Of a stretch of 64,000 nt of DNA, positions 51,844 through 60,832 are shown piece by piece. The notes below the pieces were generated by a model. That model was not told the DNA's origin and ran no database searches. It saw nothing but the letters and a program-made list of their open reading frames with translations. The position numbers were made by a program, and so were the translations under genes. Location: positions 299,555 through 363,554 of the forward strand of contig JAFDZP010000001.1 in the NCBI GenBank assembly GCA_018266835.1, given 5' to 3'. The DNA is from Bacteroidota bacterium. GTDB taxonomy: Bacteria > Bacteroidota > Ignavibacteria > Tepidaquicellales > Tepidaquicellaceae. Position 1 is the stretch's first letter, and every line of letters starts with the position of its first letter.

Positions 51844-52401
51844 ATGGTTGAAAAATCTAAAACGAATAATTTAAAACAAATAGAATATTTCAGAAGAATA
51901 ATTTCCATTATAAATGATGATATTATAGATGATAATCTGAATACAGTTGTATATACTTCACACAAAAAAAATCTCAGCAGTAAAGAAAATTTCAATAATT
52001 TTATTTTAAATGTTCAGAGATTTTTTGATGAACTTAATATTAAAAAAATAACATGTTTTCGTGAAGAAAATGCAAATTGGCTAAAGTACTTATCTTATGA
52101 AAATGTGGCAGAAGAATTAAATTCTGCATATAAATATTTACAAAAGCTAATTAATGCAAAGAGCTTCACAGGTGTTTTTGTTATGGAAACCTCGGACTTA
52201 ATTCAATTTTTACCCCACATAATTTCTTTTACAGCATTTCAAGGGGGCTTACCTTCAATCTATTTTGGTTCTGATGATTCAAATTTATTGTTTCATGTAT
52301 GCAAATATTCAAATCTCCATGTATATTATTATGGAAGCAAAATAATTAAACCTTCGTATTTTGAAGTTACTTCTCCACGAGAGGAATATTGGATTGGATG
52401 A
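51844..52401 (+). CDS. Unknown soluble protein
   Basis: The 185-residue product has no signal or membrane segment. It is Lys/Asn/Glu-rich at the start (EKSKTNNLKQIEYFRRII). A helical middle (NFILNVQRFFDELNIKKI, AEELNSAYKYLQKLI) follows, then an alternating strand region (GVFVMETSDLIQFLPHIISF, GLPSIYFGSDDSNLLFHV). The composition is unlike enzymes with clear motifs. No family is recognised. Its last 13 bases overlap the next gene, which suggests translational coupling. Confidence 0.55.
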   Translation: MVEKSKTNNLKQIEYFRRIISIINDDIIDDNLNTVVYTSHKKNLSSKENFNNFILNVQRFFDELNIKKITCFREENANWLKYLSYENVAEELNSAYKYLQKLINAKSFTGVFVMETSDLIQFLPHIISFTAFQGGLPSIYFGSDDSNLLFHVCKYSNLHVYYYGSKIIKPSYFEVTSPREEYWIG

Positions 52402-52763
52402 AAAGTAAATCCCGTTTAATATTTTATATTTTAGTTCTTAATCTTATTATGCTTATGTTTGTGCGAAAGATTGATTCTCCTATAATATTTCTTGTAATTA
52501 TTCTTATAAATTTTTTCGTTGCGGCATATTATCCTTTGTATCTGCTGCTTAGTCTTTTAAAACTTAATAAATATATTATACTGGCGGTTTCATTTTTGCT
52601 TACAGTAATTCTTTTTTACCTGTTAAGTAATTTAAATGAAACTCTAAATACGGCGCTGTTTTATTTGTTCATTATTAATCTTATTTCTATTTCAATTGCA
52701 TTTATAAACAGGTTAAGAAAAAGCGGTACTGAAATTTCTGATAATGTAAGTCACTCAGATTAA
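52389..52763 (+). CDS. Membrane protein with about four helices, unknown function
   Basis: The 124-residue product has four hydrophobic helices (LIFYILVLNLIMLMFV, IIFLVIILINFFVAAYYPLY, IILAVSFLLTVILFYLL, ALFYLFIINLISISIAFI) and a polar tail (RLRKSGTEISDNVSHSD). It starts inside the end of the preceding gene in another frame. With 51463 it brackets a soluble protein, a layout that suggests a small membrane complex; this is inference. Confidence 0.55.
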   Translation: MDWMKSKSRLIFYILVLNLIMLMFVRKIDSPIIFLVIILINFFVAAYYPLYLLLSLLKLNKYIILAVSFLLTVILFYLLSNLNETLNTALFYLFIINLISISIAFINRLRKSGTEISDNVSHSD

Positions 52764-52767
52764 ATTT

Positions 52768-53499
52768 TTAAGCTGAAGCAGATTTACTTATTCCCTTAGT
52801 TTTATTTTTTTGTCTTACCTGTTTTTTATCGGCTGATTTATTTTTAACCTCCGGTTCATCTTCTAACTTATCTAGCCTTTCCTTACATTGATTCCTGAGA
52901 CTACTGAAAAACTCCGTTTCCTCATTTATTAAGTTTTCTATAAAATTCTGCGCGTCTTCACTCTCAGGAGTTTTACTTTCAAACTCGTCATTCATTTTTT
53001 CCAGCCGGGACATATATACTTCGTTTTCGTAATCCTTATCTTCTTTTTCTTCCCTTGCAATGAATTCTTCGTTAAGCTTATTGTAAACTTCTTCATCGGT
53101 TGCTATTATATCAGAGCTGCCTACGCCTTTTTCGGATTTTTTAAGCAGTGAGTTTAATTTATGCTCACCTGTTTCTTTATGGAGCATCTTAGTAAGCTTT
53201 TCTATTAAGTTCAGCAGACTCAGTTTGTCTGTCTTTTGCTCGTCTTGTCTTTCAAATGCATCATAGCAATCTGCAAGCATCTCACCAAGGAATCTTATTC
53301 TTCTCATTTTATCTGCGCGAGCAGCGAGTAAAATTTTATCATATTCATTCTGCTCGGCGATTTTTATATCGGCGTAAAAATCTTTATTCCACTGTATAAG
53401 TGTCGTTCTGTGAATTCCAAGTTTTTCTGCAATATCATTTATTGCAAGTCCGTGTGCTCTTAACTGGATAAAAGTTGATTTGATTTCCATTGAAAACAT
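52768..53499 (-). CDS. HTH-domain protein with long acidic coiled-coil region, unknown function
   Basis: The 243-residue product starts with a homeodomain-like/Tnp-type HTH (residues ~5-45: IKSTFIQLRAHGLAINDIAE, LGIHRTTLIQWNKDF). This is the kind found in transposase N-termini and phage terminase small subunits. The rest is charged and helical (LSLLNLIEKLTKMLHKETGE) with an acidic middle and a Lys/Gln-rich tail. There is no catalytic domain. It could be a solitary DNA-binding protein or a relic of a mobile element. An in-frame ATG at 53490 is an alternative start. Confidence 0.6.
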   Translation of the reverse strand: MFSMEIKSTFIQLRAHGLAINDIAEKLGIHRTTLIQWNKDFYADIKIAEQNEYDKILLAARADKMRRIRFLGEMLADCYDAFERQDEQKTDKLSLLNLIEKLTKMLHKETGEHKLNSLLKKSEKGVGSSDIIATDEEVYNKLNEEFIAREEKEDKDYENEVYMSRLEKMNDEFESKTPESEDAQNFIENLINEETEFFSSLRNQCKERLDKLEDEPEVKNKSADKKQVRQKNKTKGISKSASA

Positions 53500-53683
53500 A
53501 ATTGTTTTTCCTCTTTTAAATTTTAAAATGATTTAACTATTCTGCCGTTTGACTGCAGAATAGCTTATCAATTTATAAATTAAAAACAGAAAAAATATTT
53601 TATCTTAACTTATTAGTAGTAATAGGGAAAATATTTTTGAAAGGTCTTGACAGAGTTAGTTTATACTTCTTTAAACCACCCCT

Positions 53684-53796
53684 AACCCCTCCTTATTAAG
53701 GAGGGGGAGTCGCGCAAAAATCAGAAATAATTTTAACTGTCTCCCAAACCCCCGTTTGGGAGACATGCACCGTCCCAAACAGGGGTTTGGGACGTA
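53684..53796. repeat. Three palindromes: one CCTCC/GGAGG and two AAAC-core elements
   Basis: CCCCTCCTTATTAAGGAGGGG at ~53692, then GTCTCCCAAAC..GTTTGGGAGAC (~53739-53763) and CGTCCCAAAC..GTTTGGGACG (~53771-53794). The last two share an inner CCCAAAC/GTTTGGG but differ in outer bases. The 53500-54031 gap holds no gene. Confidence 0.7.
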
Positions 53797-53877
53797 GAAC
53801 AAAAGTTTTTTAGAAATGTCTTGAAAGTATTTTGTTTTTCGTTGCTTGTTGCTCGGTATTCGTTTTAAAAATAAGTA

Positions 53878-53948
<71 letters not shown>

Positions 53949-54031
53949 GTTAATTGCAAATGCAACTTTCCCGTCCTTTTTACAGTTTAATAGAGTATAA
54001 ATTACCCTAATTTTGTCTAATAATTGTTCAA

Positions 54032-56590
54032 ATGTCCCGATATAATTTAATTCGATTTTTTGTAATCATTTTTTCATTTTTTATAATTACAGGTTTAAGC
54101 TTTTCACAGGACTCATCTAAAATCCATGTCTCGGGAAAAATTGTTTCCGATAAGAACGATGTTCTCTCCGGTATTCTGGTCACGTTCAAAAGTACCGCTA
54201 ATGTTGAATCATACACTGCTTTCACAAATGAAGAGGGAAGCTATGCTTTTGATTTAAGCGAAGGTAATTATCAGATTTCAATTGATAGAATGGGATTTGA
54301 AAAATATCAGCAGGCTGTAACAGTTGATAGAAATTCCACGAATGTTTTTAATATTACTCTTACTGAAAAATCTCAATACACAACTGAACAGATAAACGTT
54401 GAAGCGGAGTTTCGCCAGCGGCAGGAAGATTTGCGGACGAGTATGTACAATGTTCTGCCCAAGGAAGTTAAGATGCTTCCGGGAGCGATTGAAGATGTGA
54501 TGCGCTCGCTGAAATCATTGCCGGGAGTAACTGCTCCCAACGATTTTACTTCGCAGTTAGTTGTCCGCGGCTCGGGTCCCGATCAGAATTTAATCATTAT
54601 GGATGACGTGGAGATTTTTAATCCTTACAGGTTGTACGGACTTGTGAGTATGTTCAATCCCGAAACGTTGCAGGATATTACACTTATCACAGGAGGATTT
54701 CCCGCAAAGTATGGTGACCGACTTTCAGCAGTGCTTGATGTAAATAATAAAGAAGGAGTGCGCGATAAAACTTTCAGCATGATAAGCAATGTGAATATTG
54801 CAAGCGCGAACGTGATTGTGCAGGGTAAAAATCCTTTTAAGATTCCCGGCTCATGGATTGTTTCATCAAGAAGAACATATTATGATTTAATTCTGGGACC
54901 ATTTGCAAAAAACGCAGGACTTATTACTGATGATTCTTCACTGCCTAACTTTAAAGATTTGCAGTTCAAGTTTGCATTCGGACCGTTCAAGAAAAGTAAG
55001 TTTTTAATAAACGGAATTTTTTCGTCGGATGGAGTTGATGTGATTCCGGGCAAAGACAGAACGCAGCCTGATAGTGTAATTGCGCAGGATGTTACAAATA
55101 ATAATGTGCTCTCTGCATCGTGGATATATCTGCCCAACAATAAATTTTTATCGAAGACAACTTTTTCATGGTATAAAAACACAGGCGATAATAATTTTGA
55201 GGGAGATATTCTTGACCCGCTGATTGACAGGGAAGGACTTACTCCCGGACAAAGAGATTCATTGAAGGCTATTGGCGCGCTGCTTGGATTTAAGTTTGAT
55301 TCAAAATACAATTTCAGGAAGTACTCTCTCGTAAATAAAAGCACGTGGTTTGCGGGAAAGAATTATTTTGAGTTTGGGGGAGGACTGGATTTAATACGAA
55401 CGGATCTGACCTATACTCTTAACCTCGATGAGAATTTTAAGAGCTTTATAAGAAGCCAGCCGAATGCTCAGGCAATACTGGATGATTTTAAAATAGAAGG
55501 TAACGATAATTTACGCGCTAGCATTTACGGGCAAGGAAGATTTAAAGCCGGCGATAAATTTTATTATCAGCCTTCACTCAGAGTAGATTACTATTCATTT
55601 TTAAAAAGAGCATACGTATCTCCGAGATTTAATATAGGATATTCGATCGACCCGATAACAACAATACGTTCATCTGTGGGAGTTTATTATCAGTCACCCG
55701 GCTATGAAAAATTAGTTGACGGACAGACGTTTTATGACTTAACGGGAAGCGCAGGAGATAATTTAAAGGCAGAGCGCTCGATGCACTTCGTACTTGGAAT
55801 TGACCGCTGGCTTAACAACGAATGGAATGCAAAAATAGAAGGCTATTATAAAAAGTTTGATGATTTAATCACACAGAAGAGAGTTACAAATTACAGATAT
55901 CAGTTTACGATTGCTGACCCGACTAACACTGACCCGAATTACATAGGAGATCCTGCAAACTGGATACGTTCCGATACTAAGCTGCCGTATGATTCTATTA
56001 CAACAACTCCCATAAACGGAGTAACAGGGAACGCATACGGAATAGAATTTTCACTGGAGAAAAAATATCTGGGACCAGATTCAAAATTTTCCGGATGGAT
56101 TAACTATGCGTATTCATTTGCAAACAGAACACGAGACGGACACGAGTATCCTTTCAGATTTGACCAGAGGCACGTTGTAAACATAGTAGCAAATTACAGA
56201 TTCAATAAAACATTCGAGCTCGGCGCGAGATGGACTTATGCATCAAACTTTCCATACACACCGCCTGTTGGAATTACACCGCGAACATCACGGGACAGCA
56301 TTGTTGTAAATCCATTTACTCAGCAGGTAATATTTAATCTAGATTTCGGAGATGATAACAACAGATTTTCACAGGTAAAACCGGCTTATCACAGGCTTGA
56401 TGTCCGCTTCAGCGCATATACAAGGTTCTGGAATGCAGACTGGGTATTTTACATAGATGTGATTAATGCTTACAACAGAAAAAATATTTTATCTTATGAT
56501 TATGACTTAACGAGCAATTATGAAATAAAAAGAAAAACCATTGGCATGTTTCCGATTTTGCCGACGATAGGTGTTAATGCGAGATTTTGA
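54032..56590 (+). CDS. TonB-dependent receptor with carboxypeptidase-regulatory-like N-terminal domain
   Basis: The 852-residue product has a signal peptide (IRFFVIIFSFFIITGLSFS), then a CarboxypepD_reg-like beta-sandwich (about residues 30-115: VSGKIVSDKNDVLSGILVTF, EGNYQISIDRMGFEKYQQ). The plug follows (PGAIEDVMRSLKSLPGVTAP, LVVRGSGPDQNLIIMDDVEI, DITLITGGFPAKYGDRLSAV), then a barrel ending in NARF. The layout is that of SusC-like or siderophore-type receptors, but no SusD gene follows. The substrate is unknown. The heptamer repeat in its leader could make expression variable. Confidence 0.88.
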   Translation: MSRYNLIRFFVIIFSFFIITGLSFSQDSSKIHVSGKIVSDKNDVLSGILVTFKSTANVESYTAFTNEEGSYAFDLSEGNYQISIDRMGFEKYQQAVTVDRNSTNVFNITLTEKSQYTTEQINVEAEFRQRQEDLRTSMYNVLPKEVKMLPGAIEDVMRSLKSLPGVTAPNDFTSQLVVRGSGPDQNLIIMDDVEIFNPYRLYGLVSMFNPETLQDITLITGGFPAKYGDRLSAVLDVNNKEGVRDKTFSMISNVNIASANVIVQGKNPFKIPGSWIVSSRRTYYDLILGPFAKNAGLITDDSSLPNFKDLQFKFAFGPFKKSKFLINGIFSSDGVDVIPGKDRTQPDSVIAQDVTNNNVLSASWIYLPNNKFLSKTTFSWYKNTGDNNFEGDILDPLIDREGLTPGQRDSLKAIGALLGFKFDSKYNFRKYSLVNKSTWFAGKNYFEFGGGLDLIRTDLTYTLNLDENFKSFIRSQPNAQAILDDFKIEGNDNLRASIYGQGRFKAGDKFYYQPSLRVDYYSFLKRAYVSPRFNIGYSIDPITTIRSSVGVYYQSPGYEKLVDGQTFYDLTGSAGDNLKAERSMHFVLGIDRWLNNEWNAKIEGYYKKFDDLITQKRVTNYRYQFTIADPTNTDPNYIGDPANWIRSDTKLPYDSITTTPINGVTGNAYGIEFSLEKKYLGPDSKFSGWINYAYSFANRTRDGHEYPFRFDQRHVVNIVANYRFNKTFELGARWTYASNFPYTPPVGITPRTSRDSIVVNPFTQQVIFNLDFGDDNNRFSQVKPAYHRLDVRFSAYTRFWNADWVFYIDVINAYNRKNILSYDYDLTSNYEIKRKTIGMFPILPTIGVNARF

Positions 56591-56601
56591 GTTATAATGA
56601 C

Positions 56602-56642
56602 CTTCCCACTCCTTTATAAGGAGGGGGACTGAGGGGGCGGTA
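56602..56642. repeat. CCTCC/GGAGG palindromic repeat
   Basis: CCACTCCTTTATAAGGAGGGGG followed by GACTGAGGGGGCGGT, the two-part form seen at other loci. Confidence 0.65.
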
Positions 56643-56795
56643 TCATTTGAATTTGCCTTCAATTTCGATGTAGGTAGTTGAACAAGCCCCACATTTACCC
56701 CCTTTATGAAAAAATTATCAAATTTTTGTAATTTTACGTGAAATTCAATTGAATTCCGATTAAAATCTGCTTATTTTTGTAAATATCTGTAAAAA

Positions 56796-57383
56796 TTGAA
56801 TATTTGTGTATTTGCTTCAGGTAAGGGTTCAAATTTTTTATCGATTTTAAATTCGATTAAGAAAAAAGAAATATCTTCTGAAGTTGTAGCGTTTGTAAGT
56901 GATAGGAAAGGATGCGGCGCAGAATTAATTGCGAAAGAAAATAATATTAGGACTTTCTCGTTTAGTTCCTCTGATTTAATTACTTCTCTAAAAAATTTAA
57001 AAGTAGATTTTATAGTTCTCGCAGGTTTTTTAAAAAAACTTGATGAGAATTTTATTAGTGTTTTCAAAGACAGGATCATAAATATTCATCCTGCACTGCT
57101 TCCTTCCTATGGAGGAGCAGGTATGTACGGCATGAATATTCACAGGGCAGTAATAAAAAATAAAGAAAAATATTCCGGCATCACGATTCATTTTGTAAAT
57201 GAAAACTACGATGAAGGAAAAATAATTTTTCAGAAGAGAGTTGATGTAGATGAAAGCGACGATGAGAACAGTTTGGTTGAAAAGATTCATAAGCTCGAGC
57301 ACGAATGTTATCCTATGATAATTAAAAAATTTGAAGAGGATAAAATAAAAATTATAAACAACGAAGTTCAAATTTTAAATTAA
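56796..57383 (+). CDS. purN: Phosphoribosylglycinamide formyltransferase
   Basis: The 195-residue product (TTG start) transfers a formyl group from 10-formyl-THF to GAR, step 3 of purine synthesis. Motifs: NICVFASGKGSNFLSIL (phosphate loop), VDFIVLAGFLKKL, and the catalytic block NIHPALLPSYGG with Asn and His of the family. Then comes SGITIHFVNENYDEGKIIFQ with the folate-site Asp. Length is normal. Its stop codon is directly followed by purH with no gap, so they form a purine operon. Confidence 0.94.
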   Translation: MNICVFASGKGSNFLSILNSIKKKEISSEVVAFVSDRKGCGAELIAKENNIRTFSFSSSDLITSLKNLKVDFIVLAGFLKKLDENFISVFKDRIINIHPALLPSYGGAGMYGMNIHRAVIKNKEKYSGITIHFVNENYDEGKIIFQKRVDVDESDDENSLVEKIHKLEHECYPMIIKKFEEDKIKIINNEVQILN

Positions 57384-58904
57384 GTGTCCATAGTAATAAA
57401 AAGAGCTATACTAAGTGTTTATGATAAAACAGGAATTGTTGACTTTGCCCGCGCGCTGAATGAAAAGGGGATTGAGATTATTTCTACAGGAGGAACATAT
57501 TCGCTTTTGCAAAAGGAAAATATTCCTGTAAAAAGCGTCGCTGAAGTCACTGAGTTTCCGGAAATTCTGAACGGCAGAGTGAAGACTCTTCACCCTTCAA
57601 TTGCGGGAGCGATACTGACGGATAAAAATAATCCCGAACATCTTGCAGAGCTGAAGAAGCATAATATCGAGCCTATTGACTTAGTTGTTGTGAATTTATA
57701 TCCGTTCACGGAAACCGTTGCAAAGGGTTCATCTGAAGATGAGATTATTGAAGAGATAGATATCGGCGGAGTAACGTTAATCCGCGAAGCTGCAAAGAAT
57801 TTTAAGAGTGTAAATGTTTTAGTTGATAAAAGTCAGTACGAAAATTATTTGAATGAACTGAATTCAACTTCAAATAATATTTCAACGGAGTATTCAAAAA
57901 AACTTGCTGCAAAAGCGTTTGATGTAATTGCTGAGTACGATACTGAGATAAGAAATTATTTTAATGGTGAAGAGAGTAAACAGGTAAATTTAAAAAATTC
58001 AGTACCACTCCGGTACGGTGAAAATCCGCATCAGGAAGCAGTTCTTTACAAAGACGATTTCGATGTAATATTTAAAGTCCTGCACGGCAAAGAGCTATCA
58101 TACAACAATTTACTTGATACAAATTTTGCATATGAGTTTATCTGCGAGTTTGAAAATGAAAATCCTGCATGCATAATAGTTAAGCACGGTAATCCTTCGG
58201 GAGTAGCAATAGGGGATTCGTTACTCGACGCTTATAAAAAAGCTTTTGCAACAGATACTGTTTCACCGTTCGGCGGAATAATTATTTTTAATAAGAAGCT
58301 TGATTTACAAACGGCGGAAGAAGTTGATAAATTATTTTCTGAAATAATTCTTGCTCCCGAGTTTGATGAAAAGGCATTGGAATTATTGCAGAAGAAAAAA
58401 AACAGAAGGCTTATTCAGTTTAATTTTTCCAATTCGCATAAATATGAATTGAAAAAAATTGCCGGAGGATATTTATACCAGGGAAGAGATAACGTTACAG
58501 TCACAAAAGAAAATTTGAAAACTGTAACCGATAAGCAGTTAGATGAAAAAGATATTGAAGATGTAATTTTTGCCAATAAAGTAGTAAAATATACTAAGTC
58601 AAACGCAGTAGTATTTATAAAAGATAAAAGAACTTTAGGCATAGGAGCAGGACAGCCTTCAAGAATTGATTCAACGAAGATTGCAGTTTCAAAAGCTAAA
58701 GAGTTCAATAATAATCTTGAAGGAAGTATAGCGGCATCGGACGCTTTTTTCCCGTTTGCAGACGGATTACTTGAGCTTACAAAGGCGGGAGCGAAGACAA
58801 TTGTTCAGCCCGGCGGCTCGGTGAGAGATGAAGAGGTCATCAAAGCAGCAAATGAAAATAATATTACAATGGTGTTTACAGGCATAAGGCACTTTAAGCA
58901 TTAA
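57384..58904 (+). CDS. purH: Bifunctional AICAR formyltransferase / IMP cyclohydrolase
   Basis: The 506-residue product (GTG start) does the last two steps of IMP synthesis. The N-terminal MGS-like cyclohydrolase domain has AILSVYDKTGIVDFARAL, IISTGGTYSLL, VTEFPEILNGRVKTLHP and LVVVNLYPF. The transformylase half has LRYGENPHQEAVLY, CIIVKHGNPSGVA, SPFGGIIIFN, and the C-terminal SDAFFPFADGL and IVQPGGSVRD ending in FTGIRHFKH. All expected landmarks are present and length is usual (~510). It abuts purN. Confidence 0.97.
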   Translation: MSIVIKRAILSVYDKTGIVDFARALNEKGIEIISTGGTYSLLQKENIPVKSVAEVTEFPEILNGRVKTLHPSIAGAILTDKNNPEHLAELKKHNIEPIDLVVVNLYPFTETVAKGSSEDEIIEEIDIGGVTLIREAAKNFKSVNVLVDKSQYENYLNELNSTSNNISTEYSKKLAAKAFDVIAEYDTEIRNYFNGEESKQVNLKNSVPLRYGENPHQEAVLYKDDFDVIFKVLHGKELSYNNLLDTNFAYEFICEFENENPACIIVKHGNPSGVAIGDSLLDAYKKAFATDTVSPFGGIIIFNKKLDLQTAEEVDKLFSEIILAPEFDEKALELLQKKKNRRLIQFNFSNSHKYELKKIAGGYLYQGRDNVTVTKENLKTVTDKQLDEKDIEDVIFANKVVKYTKSNAVVFIKDKRTLGIGAGQPSRIDSTKIAVSKAKEFNNNLEGSIAASDAFFPFADGLLELTKAGAKTIVQPGGSVRDEEVIKAANENNITMVFTGIRHFKH

Positions 58905-59007
58905 CATAGTAATGAGTAACAAGTAGTAAGTATAAAGTAGTATCTTATTTTGAGTATCCGTAACAAGTGAATAGAGTAAGAATTTTAAAATTTAAGAAAA
59001 GAAATTT

Positions 59008-59175
59008 ATGCAAAACCAAAGATTGATTCAGTCAAAGAACTTTGTAACACGAAATGATGTAAACCGTTTCGGAAAGAAAAATGTGAAAGCCGTCCCGAAG
59101 AAAACTGAGACTCTTGAAAAAAATGCCGAAGAGAATGAGAAGATGATTAACAAAAAAGAAACTACAACTATATAG
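59008..59175 (+). CDS. Small charged protein (55 residues), unknown function
   Basis: An ATG frame after AAGAAAAGAAATTT codes a 55-residue, Lys/Asn/Glu-rich peptide (QNQRLIQSKNFVTRNDVNRF, then KNVKAVPKKTETLEKNAEE). It has no hydrophobic part. It fills much of the otherwise gene-free 58905-59454 gap and ends just before a cluster of palindromes. Codon use is gene-like, but with no homologue known to me it remains uncertain. Confidence 0.4.
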   Translation: MQNQRLIQSKNFVTRNDVNRFGKKNVKAVPKKTETLEKNAEENEKMINKKETTTI

Positions 59176-59180
59176 GTTCT

Positions 59181-59294
59181 CCGTCCCAAACTCTGTTTGG
59201 GACGGAAGTATTGAGGTGAAACTCCGTTTCACCTTGAATGAAGCGAAACGGAGTTTCGCACCATATTGCATTCCGAAACAGAGTTTCGGAATGA
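59181..59294. repeat. Cluster of four palindromes with AAAC...GTTT core
   Basis: In order: CCGTCCCAAAC/GTTTGGGACGG, GGTGAAAC/GTTTCACC, GCGAAAC/GTTTCGC and ATTCCGAAAC/GTTTCGGAAT, with 3-4 base loops (TCT, TCC, GGA, AGA). The outer arms differ but each remains self-complementary. Confidence 0.75.
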
Positions 59295-59454
59295 GTTCTT
59301 TTGAATAAGTAACAAAGTAGAGTTTTAGCGTTGCGACGCAGGTATATTAAGATTATTTATCATCAAATCAAAATGTTCCGGCTTTGCAGCGATTAGCACA
59401 TATAAAAAACATATTAAAAATTTTTTTAAATTTATTTTAGACTAAGGAAATAAA

Positions 59455-60471
59455 ATGGCATTACTCGGAATGTTTTCCAATGATATCGCAATTGATTTAG
59501 GCACTGCAAATACTCTTATCTATGTTAAAGGAAAAGGAATTGTACTCAATGAGCCGTCCATAGTTACCTATGACGTAAGCTCCAGAAAAATTGTTGCCAT
59601 CGGTGAAGAATCGAAAAAAATGATGGGAAGAGTTCATAAAGAGCTTTCCACAATCCGCCCTATGAAAGACGGCGTTATCGCCGACTTTGAAATGGCTGAA
59701 GGAATGATAAAAGCATTCATCAAAAAAATCAGCTCTAACTGGATGCCTGCTAAACGCATCGTCATCTGCGTTCCCTCGGGAATTACAGAGGTTGAAAAAC
59801 GCGCAGTACGTGACACCGCTGAGCATGCCGGAGCAAAAGAAGTTTATCTTATCAGTGAGCCTATGGCTGCTGCTATCGGTATCGGACTTGACGTTATGGC
59901 TCCATACGGAAACATGATTGTCGATATCGGCGGCGGTACAACTGAGATTGCAGTTATTGCTCTTTCAGGTATGCCTACAAATTATTCTATAAGAACTGCA
60001 GGCGATGAATTGACTGAAGCAATCGTAAGATTTTTCAGAAGCAATCATAATATTCTCATAGGAGAAAGAATGGCAGAAGAAATCAAATGCCAGGTCGGCT
60101 CCGTTATGCCTCTTGAAGAAGAAGTTATCATTGAAGTAAAGGGTAGAGATTTGGTTGCAGGTGTTCCGAAAGTTACTGAGGTTAGCTCTGTAGAAATTCG
60201 CGAAGCGCTGAATGCACCTGCATCACAGATGATTGAAGCAGTAAAAGTTGCTCTTGAAAAAACTGCTCCTGAACTTTCCGCTGACTTGCTTGAGCGCGGA
60301 ATATTTTTAACAGGCGGCGGTGCATTAATAAAAGGACTTGATGAAAGATTAAAGATGGAAACAGGCGTGCCGGTTCATATTGCTGAAGATCCACTTACTG
60401 CAGTTGCGAGAGGAACAGGAAAAGTGCTTGAGGATTTGGATTATTATAAGAAAGTTTTATTAAAAAGATAA
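59455..60471 (+). CDS. mreB: Rod shape-determining protein MreB (bacterial actin)
   Basis: The 338-residue product forms membrane-bound filaments that guide sidewall peptidoglycan synthesis. It has the phosphate-1 loop DIAIDLGTANTLIY, PSIVTYDV, connect/phosphate-2 block MIVDIGGGTTEIAVIALSG, and the adenosine motif GIFLTGGGALIKGLDERL. An N-terminal LLGMFSNDIA amphipathic stretch fits membrane binding. Length is typical. The start follows AAGGAAATAAA. It heads the mreBCD-mrdA cluster but is separated from mreC by a 361-base palindrome-rich gap. Confidence 0.97.
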   Translation: MALLGMFSNDIAIDLGTANTLIYVKGKGIVLNEPSIVTYDVSSRKIVAIGEESKKMMGRVHKELSTIRPMKDGVIADFEMAEGMIKAFIKKISSNWMPAKRIVICVPSGITEVEKRAVRDTAEHAGAKEVYLISEPMAAAIGIGLDVMAPYGNMIVDIGGGTTEIAVIALSGMPTNYSIRTAGDELTEAIVRFFRSNHNILIGERMAEEIKCQVGSVMPLEEEVIIEVKGRDLVAGVPKVTEVSSVEIREALNAPASQMIEAVKVALEKTAPELSADLLERGIFLTGGGALIKGLDERLKMETGVPVHIAEDPLTAVARGTGKVLEDLDYYKKVLLKR

Positions 60472-60519
60472 ATAGAAAGAAAGTTAAGTTTTAAGTAAAA
60501 AGTTTGTAAAGTCTTTCGC

Positions 60520-60750
60520 TCTCGTTATGATGTTCCAGCTTCGGAACGCATACGCTGCGAAGCTGGAGCATCGCAGCGAGGATAAACTAATTGCCACGAG
60601 TTTTAACTCGTGGAATAAGAGTGACTCCTCCGCAAGCCCCCTCCTTACTAAGGAGGGGGTAGGGGGTGGTTAACAATCCGTTCCGACGCTGGAGCATCGG
60701 AACGAGAACAAGAGGAGCTCCACAAGATATATATTACCAAGCTGGAACTT
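60520..60750. repeat. Palindrome cluster between mreB and mreC
   Basis: The gap holds at least six palindromes: GTTCC/GGAAC (~60532), CGCTGCGA/TCGCAGCG with loop AGCTGGAGCA (~60553-60578), CCACGAGTT/AACTCGTGG (~60594-60613), CCCCTCCTTACTAAGGAGGGG (~60640), CGTTCCGA/TCGGAACG with loop CGCTGGAGCA (~60679-60704), and CCAAG/CTTGG (~60738). No gene is seen. Confidence 0.75.
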
Positions 60751-60832
60751 GGAAAAGACATTGAGACGTTTCAATAAGTAGTAAGTTATACCCCAACCAA
60801 TTTACAAAAATAAAATCTCCACTATATAATTA

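Noticed and set aside
52768..53499. Transposase gene
   Set aside because: Only an HTH of transposase/terminase type is present; there is no catalytic domain or terminal inverted repeats.
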